A DNA stretch of 64,000 bases from Ignavibacteria bacterium (GCA_017303675.1 JAFLBX010000002.1:1397075-1461074); one strand, 5' to 3'. Shown: positions 9,518 through 17,793, counted from the first letter of the stretch. Notes: generated from the letters alone by a model not told the origin. Made by a program: numbers and translations.

Positions 9518-9550
9518 GAGCAACAAATGAGTAACAAATAAGTAACAAAC
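9518..9550. repeat. Three tandem 11-bp repeats upstream of integrase
   Basis: Three head-to-tail copies read GAGCAACAAAT, GAGTAACAAAT and AAGTAACAAAC. They begin 32 bases upstream of the integrase ATG. An inverted copy, ATTTGTTACTT, lies at 9613-9623. This arrangement suits arm-type integrase sites or an operator for integrase expression. Confidence 0.75.
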
Positions 9551-9612
9551 ATATGCAATTAAGCATATAACAAGGATACGATAAATTCATAAAATGATAC
9601 TATATTTGTATT

Positions 9613-9644
9613 ATTTGTTACTTTTGTTTTCATTTGTTTTCATT
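9613..9644. repeat. Inverted copy of the 11-bp repeat plus two TTTGTTTTCA repeats
   Basis: ATTTGTTACTT (9613-9623) is the reverse complement of the 11-bp repeats at 9518-9550. It is followed by two adjacent TTTGTTTTCA copies at about 9623-9642. The rest of the 343-base gap between integrase and the next gene is AT-rich. It holds a perfect palindrome, GCAGCTTAAGCTGC, at 9756-9769, and I see no gene in it. A core attachment site could lie here but cannot be identified without the other end. Confidence 0.55.
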
Positions 9645-9829
9645 ACAATAATAGGGCAACTAACCCTGTGAATCAATAATTACTTGTTTTGATGCAATCA
9701 ACTACCTTATTATGAAGAAATCAATTTAATAAAGTATTATATATAAAAGTTCATAGCAGCTTAAGCTGCCTTAATAATGTTAGCTTGATATTACAGATGA
9801 TTTTTAATTATCTGTTTAATTATTCTGAT

Positions 9830-12781
9830 TTACTTTTCAATTATGCTGATACTTTTTTTGCCATCCATTAAAATATTTACTGCCTTATCAAGGTGAAGAT
9901 GAATAAAATGTTCTGTAGTATTTTCCGGTTTAAATGATTTAAGATATTCCCAGTCAATAAAATCACGCCCGTTTGACTGGTGTACTGTTAAATAACCGAT
10001 ATTCATCGAAGTGATATTATGGAAAAAATGTGACCCCAGCGAAGCATCAACTTTAAAATCATCCAGGTCGGTTTCAACAATAACTTTCGCATTTGATATC
10101 TGCGGCCACTGTACCGGTATACCAAGCCATCTGTCACGGGTTCCCCACCTGCCGGGTGCCATAAGAATGTAATTTCTTTTTAATGCTCTCATCTTTTCAT
10201 TCAGTTTTTCCACTTCAAGAGCCATTTGCTGGGTTTCTGCTACATTGAACTTAACAGGGTCTGCATAAATGATATCAGTAATGTTTTCTATTTTGCCGTT
10301 ACCCATGCCTCGTTCCGTATATAATATCAGCTCATCTTTGATTATTTCCTCTTCATCAATTGAAAAGAAATCCGAGTTCCTGATCAATGGCTTAAGCTGC
10401 AAAATGTAAAACCCCGGGTTTTCTTCATCAAGGTTAACTGCAAATTCTATTTCTACAGGAAGCCCCATTGAGCTTTCTATTATCTCCAGAAGCCTGCTGA
10501 GAACTTTCGCGAAAGGAAACAGGTCGTATTTTAAAATCCCCGCAAAGTTCACAATACGCGGTCCCTTATAATTTAAACCTACTTTCACTTTGTTATCCTG
10601 GGGGTCGTAAACTGAAACAACATCATCCAGTACTCCTAAATTTTCAGCATCGGCAATTTTTACTTCTTTTAAGGTAATATCTTCTCCCTGTGCAAGATTT
10701 GAAATACCGCGGTCCATATCAATTGCATAAAAGAATGACTGGGTATCCTTAAGCTGTGTTTCAGGATCAACAATATCTATTTTAGGATACTTGGGGCAGA
10801 ACCTGAAAGCCTTTTCAGCATCGATCACATATTTTCCCAGCCCAACTGCAGCAATGCATATACCGTCTTCGGGCTTAAAACGCGCTATCGGATAAAAATT
10901 ATATGACTGGGCAACACCGGAAACGTGCGGGAAAAAAATATTTTCATATTTTATACCAACAATTTCCTGTAGTACAACTGCCATGCGTTCATCATCTATC
11001 CTGTAATTTATTGCTTCAAAATAGCTTCTTGCATGTTTTGAATATATGGATGCGTAAACCAGCTTTATAGCATCAGTCAGGTTTTTCAGCCTGTCATTCA
11101 GGTTTTCGTGGTTATTTGGTATAAGGAATGTCTGGTAAATACCTGAAAATGATTCAGAGATCGAATCTTCAAACATTCCCGATGACCTTACCGCAAGCGG
11201 TGAAGTTATTTTATCCAGGTACACTCTGAGCTTTGAAACAAGCTCTTCTGAAAGATCCTTGGATAGAAATATTTGTTTTACTTCATCAAATTCATGCTCC
11301 ATATGTATTCCGTACAGATCATGCCTGTTGATAAAGTTCTCATATTCTTCAGCTCCTATTATCGCGGTTTTGGGTATTTTAATTGAAACATTTTCAATCC
11401 CGCTGAACAGCTCTTTGGTTTGCAGAAGTGTATTGATAAATGCTATTCCCCTGCCTTTTCCTCCAAAGGAACCCGGCGCAAGCCTTAATATAAGGTTATC
11501 CTCCTCAAGGAACTTCGGGCTGAAATCAACCACACCTCCCCGTGAAACTGTCGTTTCTACGTTTTTGGTAACACGGATAATGTAATCTCTGATAGCATCA
11601 GCTCCCGGGAAATCGGTTACTTTCAGCTCTTCCAGGTGTTCTGCTATTTGTATCTCACCTCTTGCCATCAGCCAGGCTGAAAAATGATTGCGGCTGCCGT
11701 GATACAACACAGATTCAGATGGAACACGCTTTAGCTGATGCTTGAATTCATCAATTGAAGAAGCGCGTGCAATTTCATTGCCGGCTCTATCCCTGAAAAT
11801 AAAATCACCGAATCCGAGATTATCTAGTATAAAATCTCGCAGGTCATCAGATAATGTTTCTGAGTTTTTATTAATGAACGTAGCATCGTTCAGTATTGCA
11901 GTTTCAGCATATGTGCTTTCTGAAGACTGAAGCAGGAACGGAATATCGCTATCAGCAGCTTTGATAGCCTGAAGAAGCTTTATGCCTGCTTCTTCATTAA
12001 TTTTTCCCTCAAATGGATACTTAACATCGGATATAACACATAACAGGTTATTTTTATACTTTTCAAACAGAGATATAGCATCTTCATAACTTACTGCAAG
12101 CAGTACCTTAGGCCTGGCACGCATGCGGAGTATCTTTTTCACACCGTCCAGGTTATCACGGGTAATTAGCCTTTGGGTTTGTTTGATAATTTCAGTGTAT
12201 AATATCGGAAGGTAACGTGAATAATATCTAATGGAGTTTTCAACAAGAAGAATTACCCTCACAAGCCCTACACGGGTATCGTTTTCACAGTTTCTTTTAT
12301 CTTCAAAATATTTAATTATGGCAAGGAATATCTTGGTTTCACGGTTCCACACGAATACTTTTTCGAAAATATCGATCTTATCCCGTATCTGGTTAACAAG
12401 CGCTATATCACTGTTATCATACAGCAGCAGAAATACCGGAAGGTCCGGCCTTATATTTTTAATTTTGGTAGCAAGCTCAAACGGTGAAAGGCTTTGTGTA
12501 CGCATTGTTACAATTACAAAATCAAAATATTTCTGTGTCAAAAGCTGCTCAGCTTCTGTTTCATCTGATGCATTTGTTATACGAGGCACATTAGAAAGAT
12601 CAAGCCCGTAATACTCACCGAAGATCTTTTCATTAAGCTTTTCTTCTTCTTCCAGTATGAATGCGTCATACAGTGATGTTACAAGCAGTATCTCTCTGAC
12701 GTGATACTGCGCAAGATCATGGTAAATTTCATTATCACTTTTGTGTTTTTTGAACAGCGATTTCAGTTCATCCTGCAGCAT
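9830..12781 (-). CDS. Tandem receiver-like domains fused to PEP/pyruvate-binding (ATP-grasp) domain
   Basis: The 983-residue cytoplasmic protein has two receiver-like folds (about residues 30-155 and 170-325). The second keeps a plausible phospho-acceptor Asp in CVISDVKYP; the first lacks a clear one. A linker (about 325-420) leads into the PPDK N-terminal/PEP synthase ATP-binding fold: LAPGSFGGKGRGIAFINTLL near 440, AVRSSGMFEDSISESFSG near 535, and FYILQLKPLIR near 820. The swivelling phosphohistidine domain and the PEP-binding barrel of true PEP synthase are absent, so it cannot complete that reaction alone. The C-terminus (ILMAPGRWGTRDRWLG) is shared with the protein at 22771, so the two are paralogues. 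It may be an ATP-dependent transferase under receiver control. Function is unknown. Confidence 0.85.
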   Translation of the reverse strand: MLQDELKSLFKKHKSDNEIYHDLAQYHVREILLVTSLYDAFILEEEEKLNEKIFGEYYGLDLSNVPRITNASDETEAEQLLTQKYFDFVIVTMRTQSLSPFELATKIKNIRPDLPVFLLLYDNSDIALVNQIRDKIDIFEKVFVWNRETKIFLAIIKYFEDKRNCENDTRVGLVRVILLVENSIRYYSRYLPILYTEIIKQTQRLITRDNLDGVKKILRMRARPKVLLAVSYEDAISLFEKYKNNLLCVISDVKYPFEGKINEEAGIKLLQAIKAADSDIPFLLQSSESTYAETAILNDATFINKNSETLSDDLRDFILDNLGFGDFIFRDRAGNEIARASSIDEFKHQLKRVPSESVLYHGSRNHFSAWLMARGEIQIAEHLEELKVTDFPGADAIRDYIIRVTKNVETTVSRGGVVDFSPKFLEEDNLILRLAPGSFGGKGRGIAFINTLLQTKELFSGIENVSIKIPKTAIIGAEEYENFINRHDLYGIHMEHEFDEVKQIFLSKDLSEELVSKLRVYLDKITSPLAVRSSGMFEDSISESFSGIYQTFLIPNNHENLNDRLKNLTDAIKLVYASIYSKHARSYFEAINYRIDDERMAVVLQEIVGIKYENIFFPHVSGVAQSYNFYPIARFKPEDGICIAAVGLGKYVIDAEKAFRFCPKYPKIDIVDPETQLKDTQSFFYAIDMDRGISNLAQGEDITLKEVKIADAENLGVLDDVVSVYDPQDNKVKVGLNYKGPRIVNFAGILKYDLFPFAKVLSRLLEIIESSMGLPVEIEFAVNLDEENPGFYILQLKPLIRNSDFFSIDEEEIIKDELILYTERGMGNGKIENITDIIYADPVKFNVAETQQMALEVEKLNEKMRALKRNYILMAPGRWGTRDRWLGIPVQWPQISNAKVIVETDLDDFKVDASLGSHFFHNITSMNIGYLTVHQSNGRDFIDWEYLKSFKPENTTEHFIHLHLDKAVNILMDGKKSISIIEK

Positions 12782-12816
12782 TATTAGTATATTTTAGATG
12801 ATTAAAAAACGAATTA

Positions 12817-13170
12817 TTATTTAGATGTAAATTCAATAACACCAAACCATGCAACCCAGCCCAGAAAGGCTATTATAATTCCTGTGATCCATGAAAGCCA
12901 TTTCAAAGCCCAGCGTGTATTCATTAATGTTATTATAGCGGGAAAGATCAATGAAACCAGCAGTATTACCGGCCAAATATAAGTTAAGTAATATCTTTCA
13001 GGCGTATCAGCATCTGAAGGTTTTGTATCAGCCCATGCTGACATTCCTACCCAGAACCCATATACCACAGTATAAATTACACCAAGTATTACAAATAATA
13101 CAGCGGCAGCGGTAATACGCTGCCATACCGGCTGTTTAATTTGCGGAACTTCCAAATTATGTTCAGGCAA
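12817..13170 (-). CDS. Small membrane protein, three predicted helices
   Basis: I recognise no family. The 117-residue protein has three hydrophobic segments: ITAAAVLFVILGVIYTVVYGF, YLTYIWPVILLVSLIFPAII, and WLSWITGIIIAFLGWVAWFG, so it is an inner-membrane protein with short loops. The start appears to be a TTG two bases after the stop of the upstream DUF1343 gene, with no clear ribosome-binding site, which suggests reinitiation and a shared transcript with that gene and the oxidoreductase before it. A role cannot be assigned. Confidence 0.65.
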   Translation of the reverse strand: MPEHNLEVPQIKQPVWQRITAAAVLFVILGVIYTVVYGFWVGMSAWADTKPSDADTPERYYLTYIWPVILLVSLIFPAIITLMNTRWALKWLSWITGIIIAFLGWVAWFGVIEFTSK

Positions 13171-13172
13171 TG

Positions 13173-14417
13173 TTAATTATAAAATAAATACTTTTTTCTT
13201 ATCTCACTAAAGCTGCTGTTACTCTCATTCATTGCTTCATTTATCTCACCGGCTGTTTTACCGCCAGTGATCATTTTCCTGAGTTTATCCGTTCCTGCAA
13301 GCTTATCTATAAAATTATCTTTATTGAATTTAAACTCAGGGCAATTTTTATATAATGAAATTAATATTGCAGTTCCGCTTTTTACCGGGTCAAACTTATT
13401 TTTATCTTTTACATTTATATATATTCCGCTGCACTGCTTATTGAAAAATTTAGGCGGGTATGCCGAAATTTTTTCTGAAGGAGTAAATGTTACCGGTTCA
13501 AATACAACTCCTTCAAGTCCCTGCGAGTTCAGCTCATCAGCAATTACCTGTGAATTTACCCACGGTGCGCCGAAATATTCAAAAGGCTTATCTGTTCCCC
13601 TGCCTTCAGATACATTAGTGCCTTCAAGCAAACAATTTGCAAGATAACAAATTGCGGTTGATGGATAGAACATGCTGGGAGAGGGTTTTACCCATGTAAG
13701 CTTTAGATCAGAATAATCTGTATTCCTCGTGTATCCTTCCATTAATAACACATCCAGATTTGCTGCTTTTCCAAATACTTCTGTATTTATATATGCAGCA
13801 AGCTCTCCGCTTGTCATACCGTATGCCTGTGGTGCAGGTATTGTGCCTACAAATGATTCAAATGCCGGCTCAAGCATAAATCCGCCGGTATAAGAAGGAT
13901 TTACTATCATTGGCCTATCACAAACAATTATCTTTACATTGCTTTCAGCAGCAGCTTCGATAGCATAATATAGTGTGGATGTATATGTGTAAAATCTTGC
14001 ACCCACATCCTGTATATCATAAACCAAAACATCAACATCAGAAAGATCACTTTTGGAAGGTTTTACCTTCCCGTTATAAAGAGAAACAATTGGCAAACCT
14101 GATTTATCAGTTTCTGCATAATTTTCATCTCCCCTTATACCATGCTCAGGCGAAAATATTTTTACAATATTAATACCTTTTGCAAGCATAGCATCAATAA
14201 TATGTGTGCCATCCGGCAATATACCGGTCTGATTTGTAAGCACTGCAATGCGTTTATCCTTTAAGTCTGCAGCTTTATCTAACAGGATCTCATTGCCTAA
14301 ACGGAATTTAGGTTCTGATAATGCTTTGCTGTTTTCAGAATAACAGTTAAAGTTTGTTAAAAAAAATATGAATATGAATATCGTTTTTTGAAAAAAATCA
14401 AACCTAATTATTTTCAT
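13173..14417 (-). CDS. DUF1343 / NamZ-like exo-N-acetylmuramidase
   Basis: The protein has a hydrophobic signal segment with a Cys (FLTNFNCYSEN) and so is exported, perhaps lipid-anchored. The mature part matches DUF1343: LGNEILLDKAADLKDKRIAVLTNQTG, IVKIFSPEHGIRG, DVLVYDIQDVGARFYTYTSTLYYA, VCDRPMIVNP, and FEYFGAPW with NCLLEGTNVSEGRGTDKPF. The characterised relative NamZ of Bacillus (GH171) removes terminal MurNAc from peptidoglycan fragments, so cell-wall recycling is the likely role. The ATG overlaps the upstream oxidoreductase stop by 4 bases, indicating an operon; an oxidoreductase of the Gfo/Idh/MocA class could act on a released sugar. Length of 414 residues is normal. Confidence 0.88.
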   Translation of the reverse strand: MKIIRFDFFQKTIFIFIFFLTNFNCYSENSKALSEPKFRLGNEILLDKAADLKDKRIAVLTNQTGILPDGTHIIDAMLAKGINIVKIFSPEHGIRGDENYAETDKSGLPIVSLYNGKVKPSKSDLSDVDVLVYDIQDVGARFYTYTSTLYYAIEAAAESNVKIIVCDRPMIVNPSYTGGFMLEPAFESFVGTIPAPQAYGMTSGELAAYINTEVFGKAANLDVLLMEGYTRNTDYSDLKLTWVKPSPSMFYPSTAICYLANCLLEGTNVSEGRGTDKPFEYFGAPWVNSQVIADELNSQGLEGVVFEPVTFTPSEKISAYPPKFFNKQCSGIYINVKDKNKFDPVKSGTAILISLYKNCPEFKFNKDNFIDKLAGTDKLRKMITGGKTAGEINEAMNESNSSFSEIRKKYLFYN

Positions 14418-15577
14418 TTTATTCTGATTATCTTATTCTTTTTTATGGAATCATCGATAGCTTTGGCAACTATTATATCTTTGAGCGCTATCATGGTATT
14501 ACTTTCTGGCTTAATATGGCGTGTAACAGTCCTGTAAAATTCATGCCACTGCCCGCCTGAACCCGGATGCAGCGGTTCATCTTTATACTCATCATAAAAC
14601 ACAAGGTTCTCTTCACTGGGAGGGTAGCTATTCGGATATTTCCACTTTACAGGAAAATTTTTGTTATCCTTAAACAGGTAAATTGCTGAAGGATGCCCTT
14701 CCCATTTATATTTTGAACCTTTTGAGGGATTTACAAATGTTTCAAAATGTGCGGCTATTCTTGCTTTTTCAAGCTGAATGATCCAGCGGGATTCACGTGC
14801 GTGGGGACTTACATACGAAACTGTAATAGAAGCTTTTACTCCGTTTTTATATTTTATCAGCGCCATAAGATTATCGCCGGACCTTCCCTTTAACAAAACT
14901 TCTTTTGAAAACGCCCGTACTTTACTGTATTTAAATGGATTGATAAGATACTGCCCTCCAAATGCCGCAGCTTCAGCAGGCGCCGAGCCGGCAAATGAAT
15001 TGAATAAATTTATCTGGTGTACAGCTTTATCATGAATAATTGCATCACCATCAGTTTCGGGATTCAGATACCTCCATATATATGGATCAAAAGGTCTTGT
15101 CTCAAGCCAGTTCATCCAAAATACTTTTCCGTATTTACCAGGTGAAATTATTTTTTTAAGTTCTTTATAGAACGAGCTGTATCTTAACACCATTCCAACC
15201 TGGCAGTATTTATGATATTTTTTTTCTGCAGATATGATCTTTCTTACTCCGGAAGGCAGAACTGCCGCAGGCTTTTCAAGAAAAACATATTTTCCGTTTT
15301 TTAAAGAATCGATGGTGTATTTAACATGCATTGATGTACGCGTGAGTACTGCAATGGCGTCTATTGATGGGTCTTTAATAATTTCTGTGGGTGAGCTGAC
15401 AAACTTAATTCCGGAATTTTTCCCGGCTGCCTTTTTGGTAAGTTTTATGGCTGCTTCATCCGGGTCATAAGCAGATACAACTGAATATTTATTGTTTTGA
15501 GCAAGTAAAGCAGGAAGATGCATGGACCTGAAAACTGAACCGCATCCCAGTATTCCTAATTTCACAATTTTATTCAT
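14414..15577 (-). CDS. Gfo/Idh/MocA family oxidoreductase
   Basis: NAD(P)-dependent sugar or cyclitol oxidoreductase of 387 residues. The Rossmann motif is at the N-terminus (KLGILGCGSVFRSMHLPAL), followed by family landmarks DAIAVLTRTSMHVKYTIDSL and GKYVFLEKPAAV, whose EKP is the signature of the family. Substrate cannot be read from the sequence. It overlaps the downstream NamZ-like gene by 4 bases (ATGA), consistent with a shared catabolic or recycling job on amino sugars, though this is inferred only from adjacency. No signal peptide is present, so it acts in the cytoplasm. A terminator upstream at 15660 separates it from the repeat-array transcript. Confidence 0.9.
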   Translation of the reverse strand: MNKIVKLGILGCGSVFRSMHLPALLAQNNKYSVVSAYDPDEAAIKLTKKAAGKNSGIKFVSSPTEIIKDPSIDAIAVLTRTSMHVKYTIDSLKNGKYVFLEKPAAVLPSGVRKIISAEKKYHKYCQVGMVLRYSSFYKELKKIISPGKYGKVFWMNWLETRPFDPYIWRYLNPETDGDAIIHDKAVHQINLFNSFAGSAPAEAAAFGGQYLINPFKYSKVRAFSKEVLLKGRSGDNLMALIKYKNGVKASITVSYVSPHARESRWIIQLEKARIAAHFETFVNPSKGSKYKWEGHPSAIYLFKDNKNFPVKWKYPNSYPPSEENLVFYDEYKDEPLHPGSGGQWHEFYRTVTRHIKPESNTMIALKDIIVAKAIDDSIKKNKIIRIK

Positions 15578-15659
15578 ACATAAATTTATGCATAAATCAT
15601 TTGAAATTATACAACATTCAAAAGACGGTAAATTTTTTGTTTGTTAAGATACACTAGGA

Positions 15660-15714
15660 GAGAAAAAAACAAACCGGTTGTTGCAGGCTTTTAAACCCAT
15701 ACAGCAACCGGCTT
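15660..15714 (-). terminator. Rho-independent terminator ending the repeat-array transcript
   Basis: On the minus strand AAGCCGGTTGCTG pairs with CAACAACCGGTTT (one mismatch, wobbles), followed by GTTTGTTTTTTTC. No protein gene lies directly upstream on this strand, so the terminator appears to serve the repeat-bearing transcript. Confidence 0.75.
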
Positions 15715-15731
15715 AAACCAATCTGATTAAG

Positions 15732-15923
15732 TATAAGGGTTAAAACTCATTGCATAAGGGTCTCATCAATTCTTTCAAATAAGGGTTGTCCATTTCATTC
15801 ATAAGGGTTATTACTGCTTTCATAAGGGTTTAACCAATTTAACATAAGGGTTAAGCTTCAATTTCACAAGGGTTATTTCAAATTTTCATAAAGGTAAAAA
15901 AACAGGTGAAAATCATAAGGGAA
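15732..15923. repeat. Array of nine ~22-bp-period direct repeats (core CATAAGGGTT)
   Basis: The core CATAAGGGTT recurs with AAGGG at 15735, 15756, 15781, 15803, 15824, 15846, 15868, 15890 (as AAAGG) and 15917. Steps are 21, 25, 22, 21, 22, 22, 22 and 27 bases, about two helical turns. The 12 bases between cores vary and are AT-rich. The 22-base step is not a multiple of three, so this is not a protein repeat, and the repeat is too short for CRISPR. Confidence 0.9.
15740..15823 (-). other. Possible 27-codon frame in the repeat-array transcript
   Basis: The minus strand has an ATG-to-TAA frame of 27 codons reading MKAVITLMNEMDNP and on to RPLCNEF. It lies within the array and has no ribosome-binding site. 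Repeat units fall in different frames, so it is probably incidental. Confidence 0.15.
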
Positions 15924-16082
15924 GATCTAATTAACTATTTAAACTATCTAACCAATCACTTTGCTGTTTCATTCTTTCTATACAAACATAACACTTTTAA
16001 CCTATGCTGAAAAATAGTTATATATATTAAAGCCTTGTAGTAAAAATAATTACATTCTGGTAGCTTAAAAACCATTAAAATC

Positions 16083-16114
16083 TTTGAATTTTAAGGGTTT
16101 TATTGGTATTTTTG
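16083..16114 (+). promoter_or_regulatory. Bacteroidota-type promoter of the rhodanese-like gene
   Basis: TTTG at 16083-16086 and TATTTTTG at 16107-16114 are separated by 20 bases, matching the TTG-N19/20-TAnnTTTG consensus. The spacer contains TAAGGGTTTT at 16092, one further copy of the repeat core from the array upstream, placed where a bound factor would block or aid polymerase. Confidence 0.6.
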
Positions 16115-16133
16115 AGCGAAAGGAAGTTCCGCC

Positions 16134-16589
16134 ATGAAAAAATCACCTCTTCACAGTATAAAGATCAGCCCTAAAAATTCTATCATTCCCGTTGTATTTA
16201 TTTCGGTAATTCTAATTTCTTTCAATTTTTCAGGATGTGATTATTTTTTTCCTCCATTGAGCGGGGATAAGATTCCTGTTGAAGAAGCGGCTAAATTCAT
16301 TCAAAAAAACAGTGGAAATCCTGATGTTATTTTACTTGATATAAGGACAAAAAAACAATATGATTCAGTTAGAATTGAAAATTCGATAAATTTTGATTTT
16401 TCCCAAACGGATTTTCCTGACCAAATATCCAAACTGGATCATGAAAAAAGATACATTATTATTGATGAAAACGGAAGAAAAGCTGCTATGGCTTTAGAGT
16501 TAATGCGTGAACAGAGATTCCCGAAAATTCATTATATTACCGGTGGTATTAATGAATGGATAAAAGCCGGTAAAAATATTTATAGATAA
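16134..16589 (+). CDS. Rhodanese-like lipoprotein, catalytic Cys absent
   Basis: This 151-residue protein has an N-terminal hydrophobic segment ending in NFSGC, a lipobox, then a single rhodanese fold: KIPVEEAAKFIQKN, DVILLDIRTKKQYDSVRIENSINFDF, and HYITGGINEWIKAG. In active sulphurtransferases the loop after the fourth strand carries the catalytic Cys in a CxxGxR frame. Here the equivalent stretch reads YIIIDENGRKAAMA, with Asp in place of Cys, and the only Cys is the lipobox one. It is therefore probably a non-catalytic, membrane-anchored binding or sensing domain. AAAGGAAG precedes the ATG. It is followed 120 bases later by a two-component system that could be functionally linked, though this is only adjacency. 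Confidence 0.85.
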   Translation: MKKSPLHSIKISPKNSIIPVVFISVILISFNFSGCDYFFPPLSGDKIPVEEAAKFIQKNSGNPDVILLDIRTKKQYDSVRIENSINFDFSQTDFPDQISKLDHEKRYIIIDENGRKAAMALELMREQRFPKIHYITGGINEWIKAGKNIYR

Positions 16590-16709
16590 TCTGAAATACT
16601 GAAATTTTACTGACAAAAACAATACGCTTAAAAAATATAATTTATTTTAAATTTAATGCAATTATATTGTATTAGTGTTAATGATATATATACCTAAAGA
16701 TTAAGTTAA

Positions 16710-17792
16710 ATGTTTGAATTACAGAAATATTTCGAAAGATCGAATATTTACATTAAGCTTTTAACAGGTACCGTCTTGATCTCTTTGGTTGCCTTTGCTG
16801 ATTATATTACAACAAATGAAATATCATTTTCGATATTTTATCTGATACCAATAACATTAATGGCATGGTATGGGGGTAAACTTTTTGGTATTATTTTTGC
16901 TGTTGCCGGAGCTGGTCTGTGGCTTATAATGGATACAATAGGTTTCACAGAAGTTAATAACTTAGTTTATTCTTTTTGGAGTACTGTTGTAAGGTTTGGT
17001 TTCTTTATAATCGTAACCGTACTAATTGTAAAGCTTAAATCATTGCGGGATAACCAGGAAGAAATTATTAATCTGAGAACTAAGCAGCTGAAAAATGAGA
17101 TCAAAGAGCATAAAAAGTCACAGGATACATTGCTCCTTAAAAGCATGCAATTGAGTGAACTAAATAAAAAAATTGAAACTATCAAAGAAGAACAGAATAA
17201 AAGGATTGCCAGGGAAATTCATGATGAGCTTGGACAGTCACTAACTGCAATAAATCTTGAGCTGATGTGGATCAGTAAAAAACATTCGAACGATCCGGAT
17301 ATAGTGGAAAGAATGCACACATTATCCCAGGTAGTTACAAACACAATTTCCACCGTAAGGAAAATTTCTTCTGACCTGAGACCCCGGCTGCTCGACCAGC
17401 TTGGCCTGCTGCCGGCAATTGAAAGCCTGGTTAAGGAATACCGCGCCAGAACAGGGATAAAGATAATACTCCATTTGCCTGAAACAAATACTGATTTTGA
17501 AAGCCCCGTAAAAATTACGTTATACAGGATATTACAGGAAGCATTGACCAATATTGCCAGGCACTCTGAATGCACTGTGACTGAAATCAGAATTTCTGTA
17601 AATTCAAAAAATTTAAATATGTCAATTTATGATAACGGAACAGGATTTTTATATGATGAAATTTATTACAAAACCGGTTCATTAGGACTGATAGGTATGC
17701 AGGAAAGAGCTAAAATAATCCATGGTGAGCTGAACTTTATTACCGCTCCAGGTGAAGGAACATTAATAAATTTAAAAGTACCACTTAATTAA
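16710..17792 (+). CDS. NarL-type sensor histidine kinase (HisKA_3)
   Basis: The N-terminus (residues 15-110) has about four membrane helices with short loops (LTGTVLISLVAFADYITT, SIFYLIPITLMAWYGG, LFGIIFAVAGAGLWLIMD, VVRFGFFIIVTVLIV), so sensing is probably within the membrane. A coiled coil follows, then the HisKA_3 dimerisation domain with phospho-acceptor His in AREIHDELGQSLTAI (near residue 171). The HATPase domain has the N box LYRILQEALTNIARHSE and G boxes DNGTGF and GSLGLIGMQERA. All catalytic parts are intact. One base separates it from the response regulator gene, so they form a two-component operon. The signal is unknown. Confidence 0.93.
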   Translation: MFELQKYFERSNIYIKLLTGTVLISLVAFADYITTNEISFSIFYLIPITLMAWYGGKLFGIIFAVAGAGLWLIMDTIGFTEVNNLVYSFWSTVVRFGFFIIVTVLIVKLKSLRDNQEEIINLRTKQLKNEIKEHKKSQDTLLLKSMQLSELNKKIETIKEEQNKRIAREIHDELGQSLTAINLELMWISKKHSNDPDIVERMHTLSQVVTNTISTVRKISSDLRPRLLDQLGLLPAIESLVKEYRARTGIKIILHLPETNTDFESPVKITLYRILQEALTNIARHSECTVTEIRISVNSKNLNMSIYDNGTGFLYDEIYYKTGSLGLIGMQERAKIIHGELNFITAPGEGTLINLKVPLN

Positions 17793-17793
17793 A

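Larger units (their letters stand above)
15655..15978 (-). ncRNA. Putative repeat-bearing small RNA (about 320 nt)
   Basis: On the minus strand a TATGTTTG element at 15983-15990 fits the TAnnTTTG box of Bacteroidota promoters, although the upstream -33 box is weak. Downstream come nine copies of a motif that reads ACCCTTATG on this strand, spaced about 22 bases, then a strong Rho-independent terminator at 15660-15714. No convincing protein gene fills the interval; the longest frame is 27 codons (15740-15823). The simplest reading is a stand-alone non-coding transcript built from repeated units. Whether it is transcribed is unknown. An iteron-like or operator array on DNA is the main alternative. 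Confidence 0.45.

Noticed and set aside
9793..9816. Terminator-like hairpin ACAGAT/ATCTGT after the receiver/ATP-grasp gene
   Set aside because: The stem is short and AT-rich, and no T run follows on the minus strand.
15740..15823. Small peptide gene in the repeat array
   Set aside because: No ribosome-binding site, and the repeats fall in shifting frames.
15732..15923. CRISPR array
   Set aside because: The core is only about 10 bases, the spacers are about 12 bases, units vary, and no cas gene is near.
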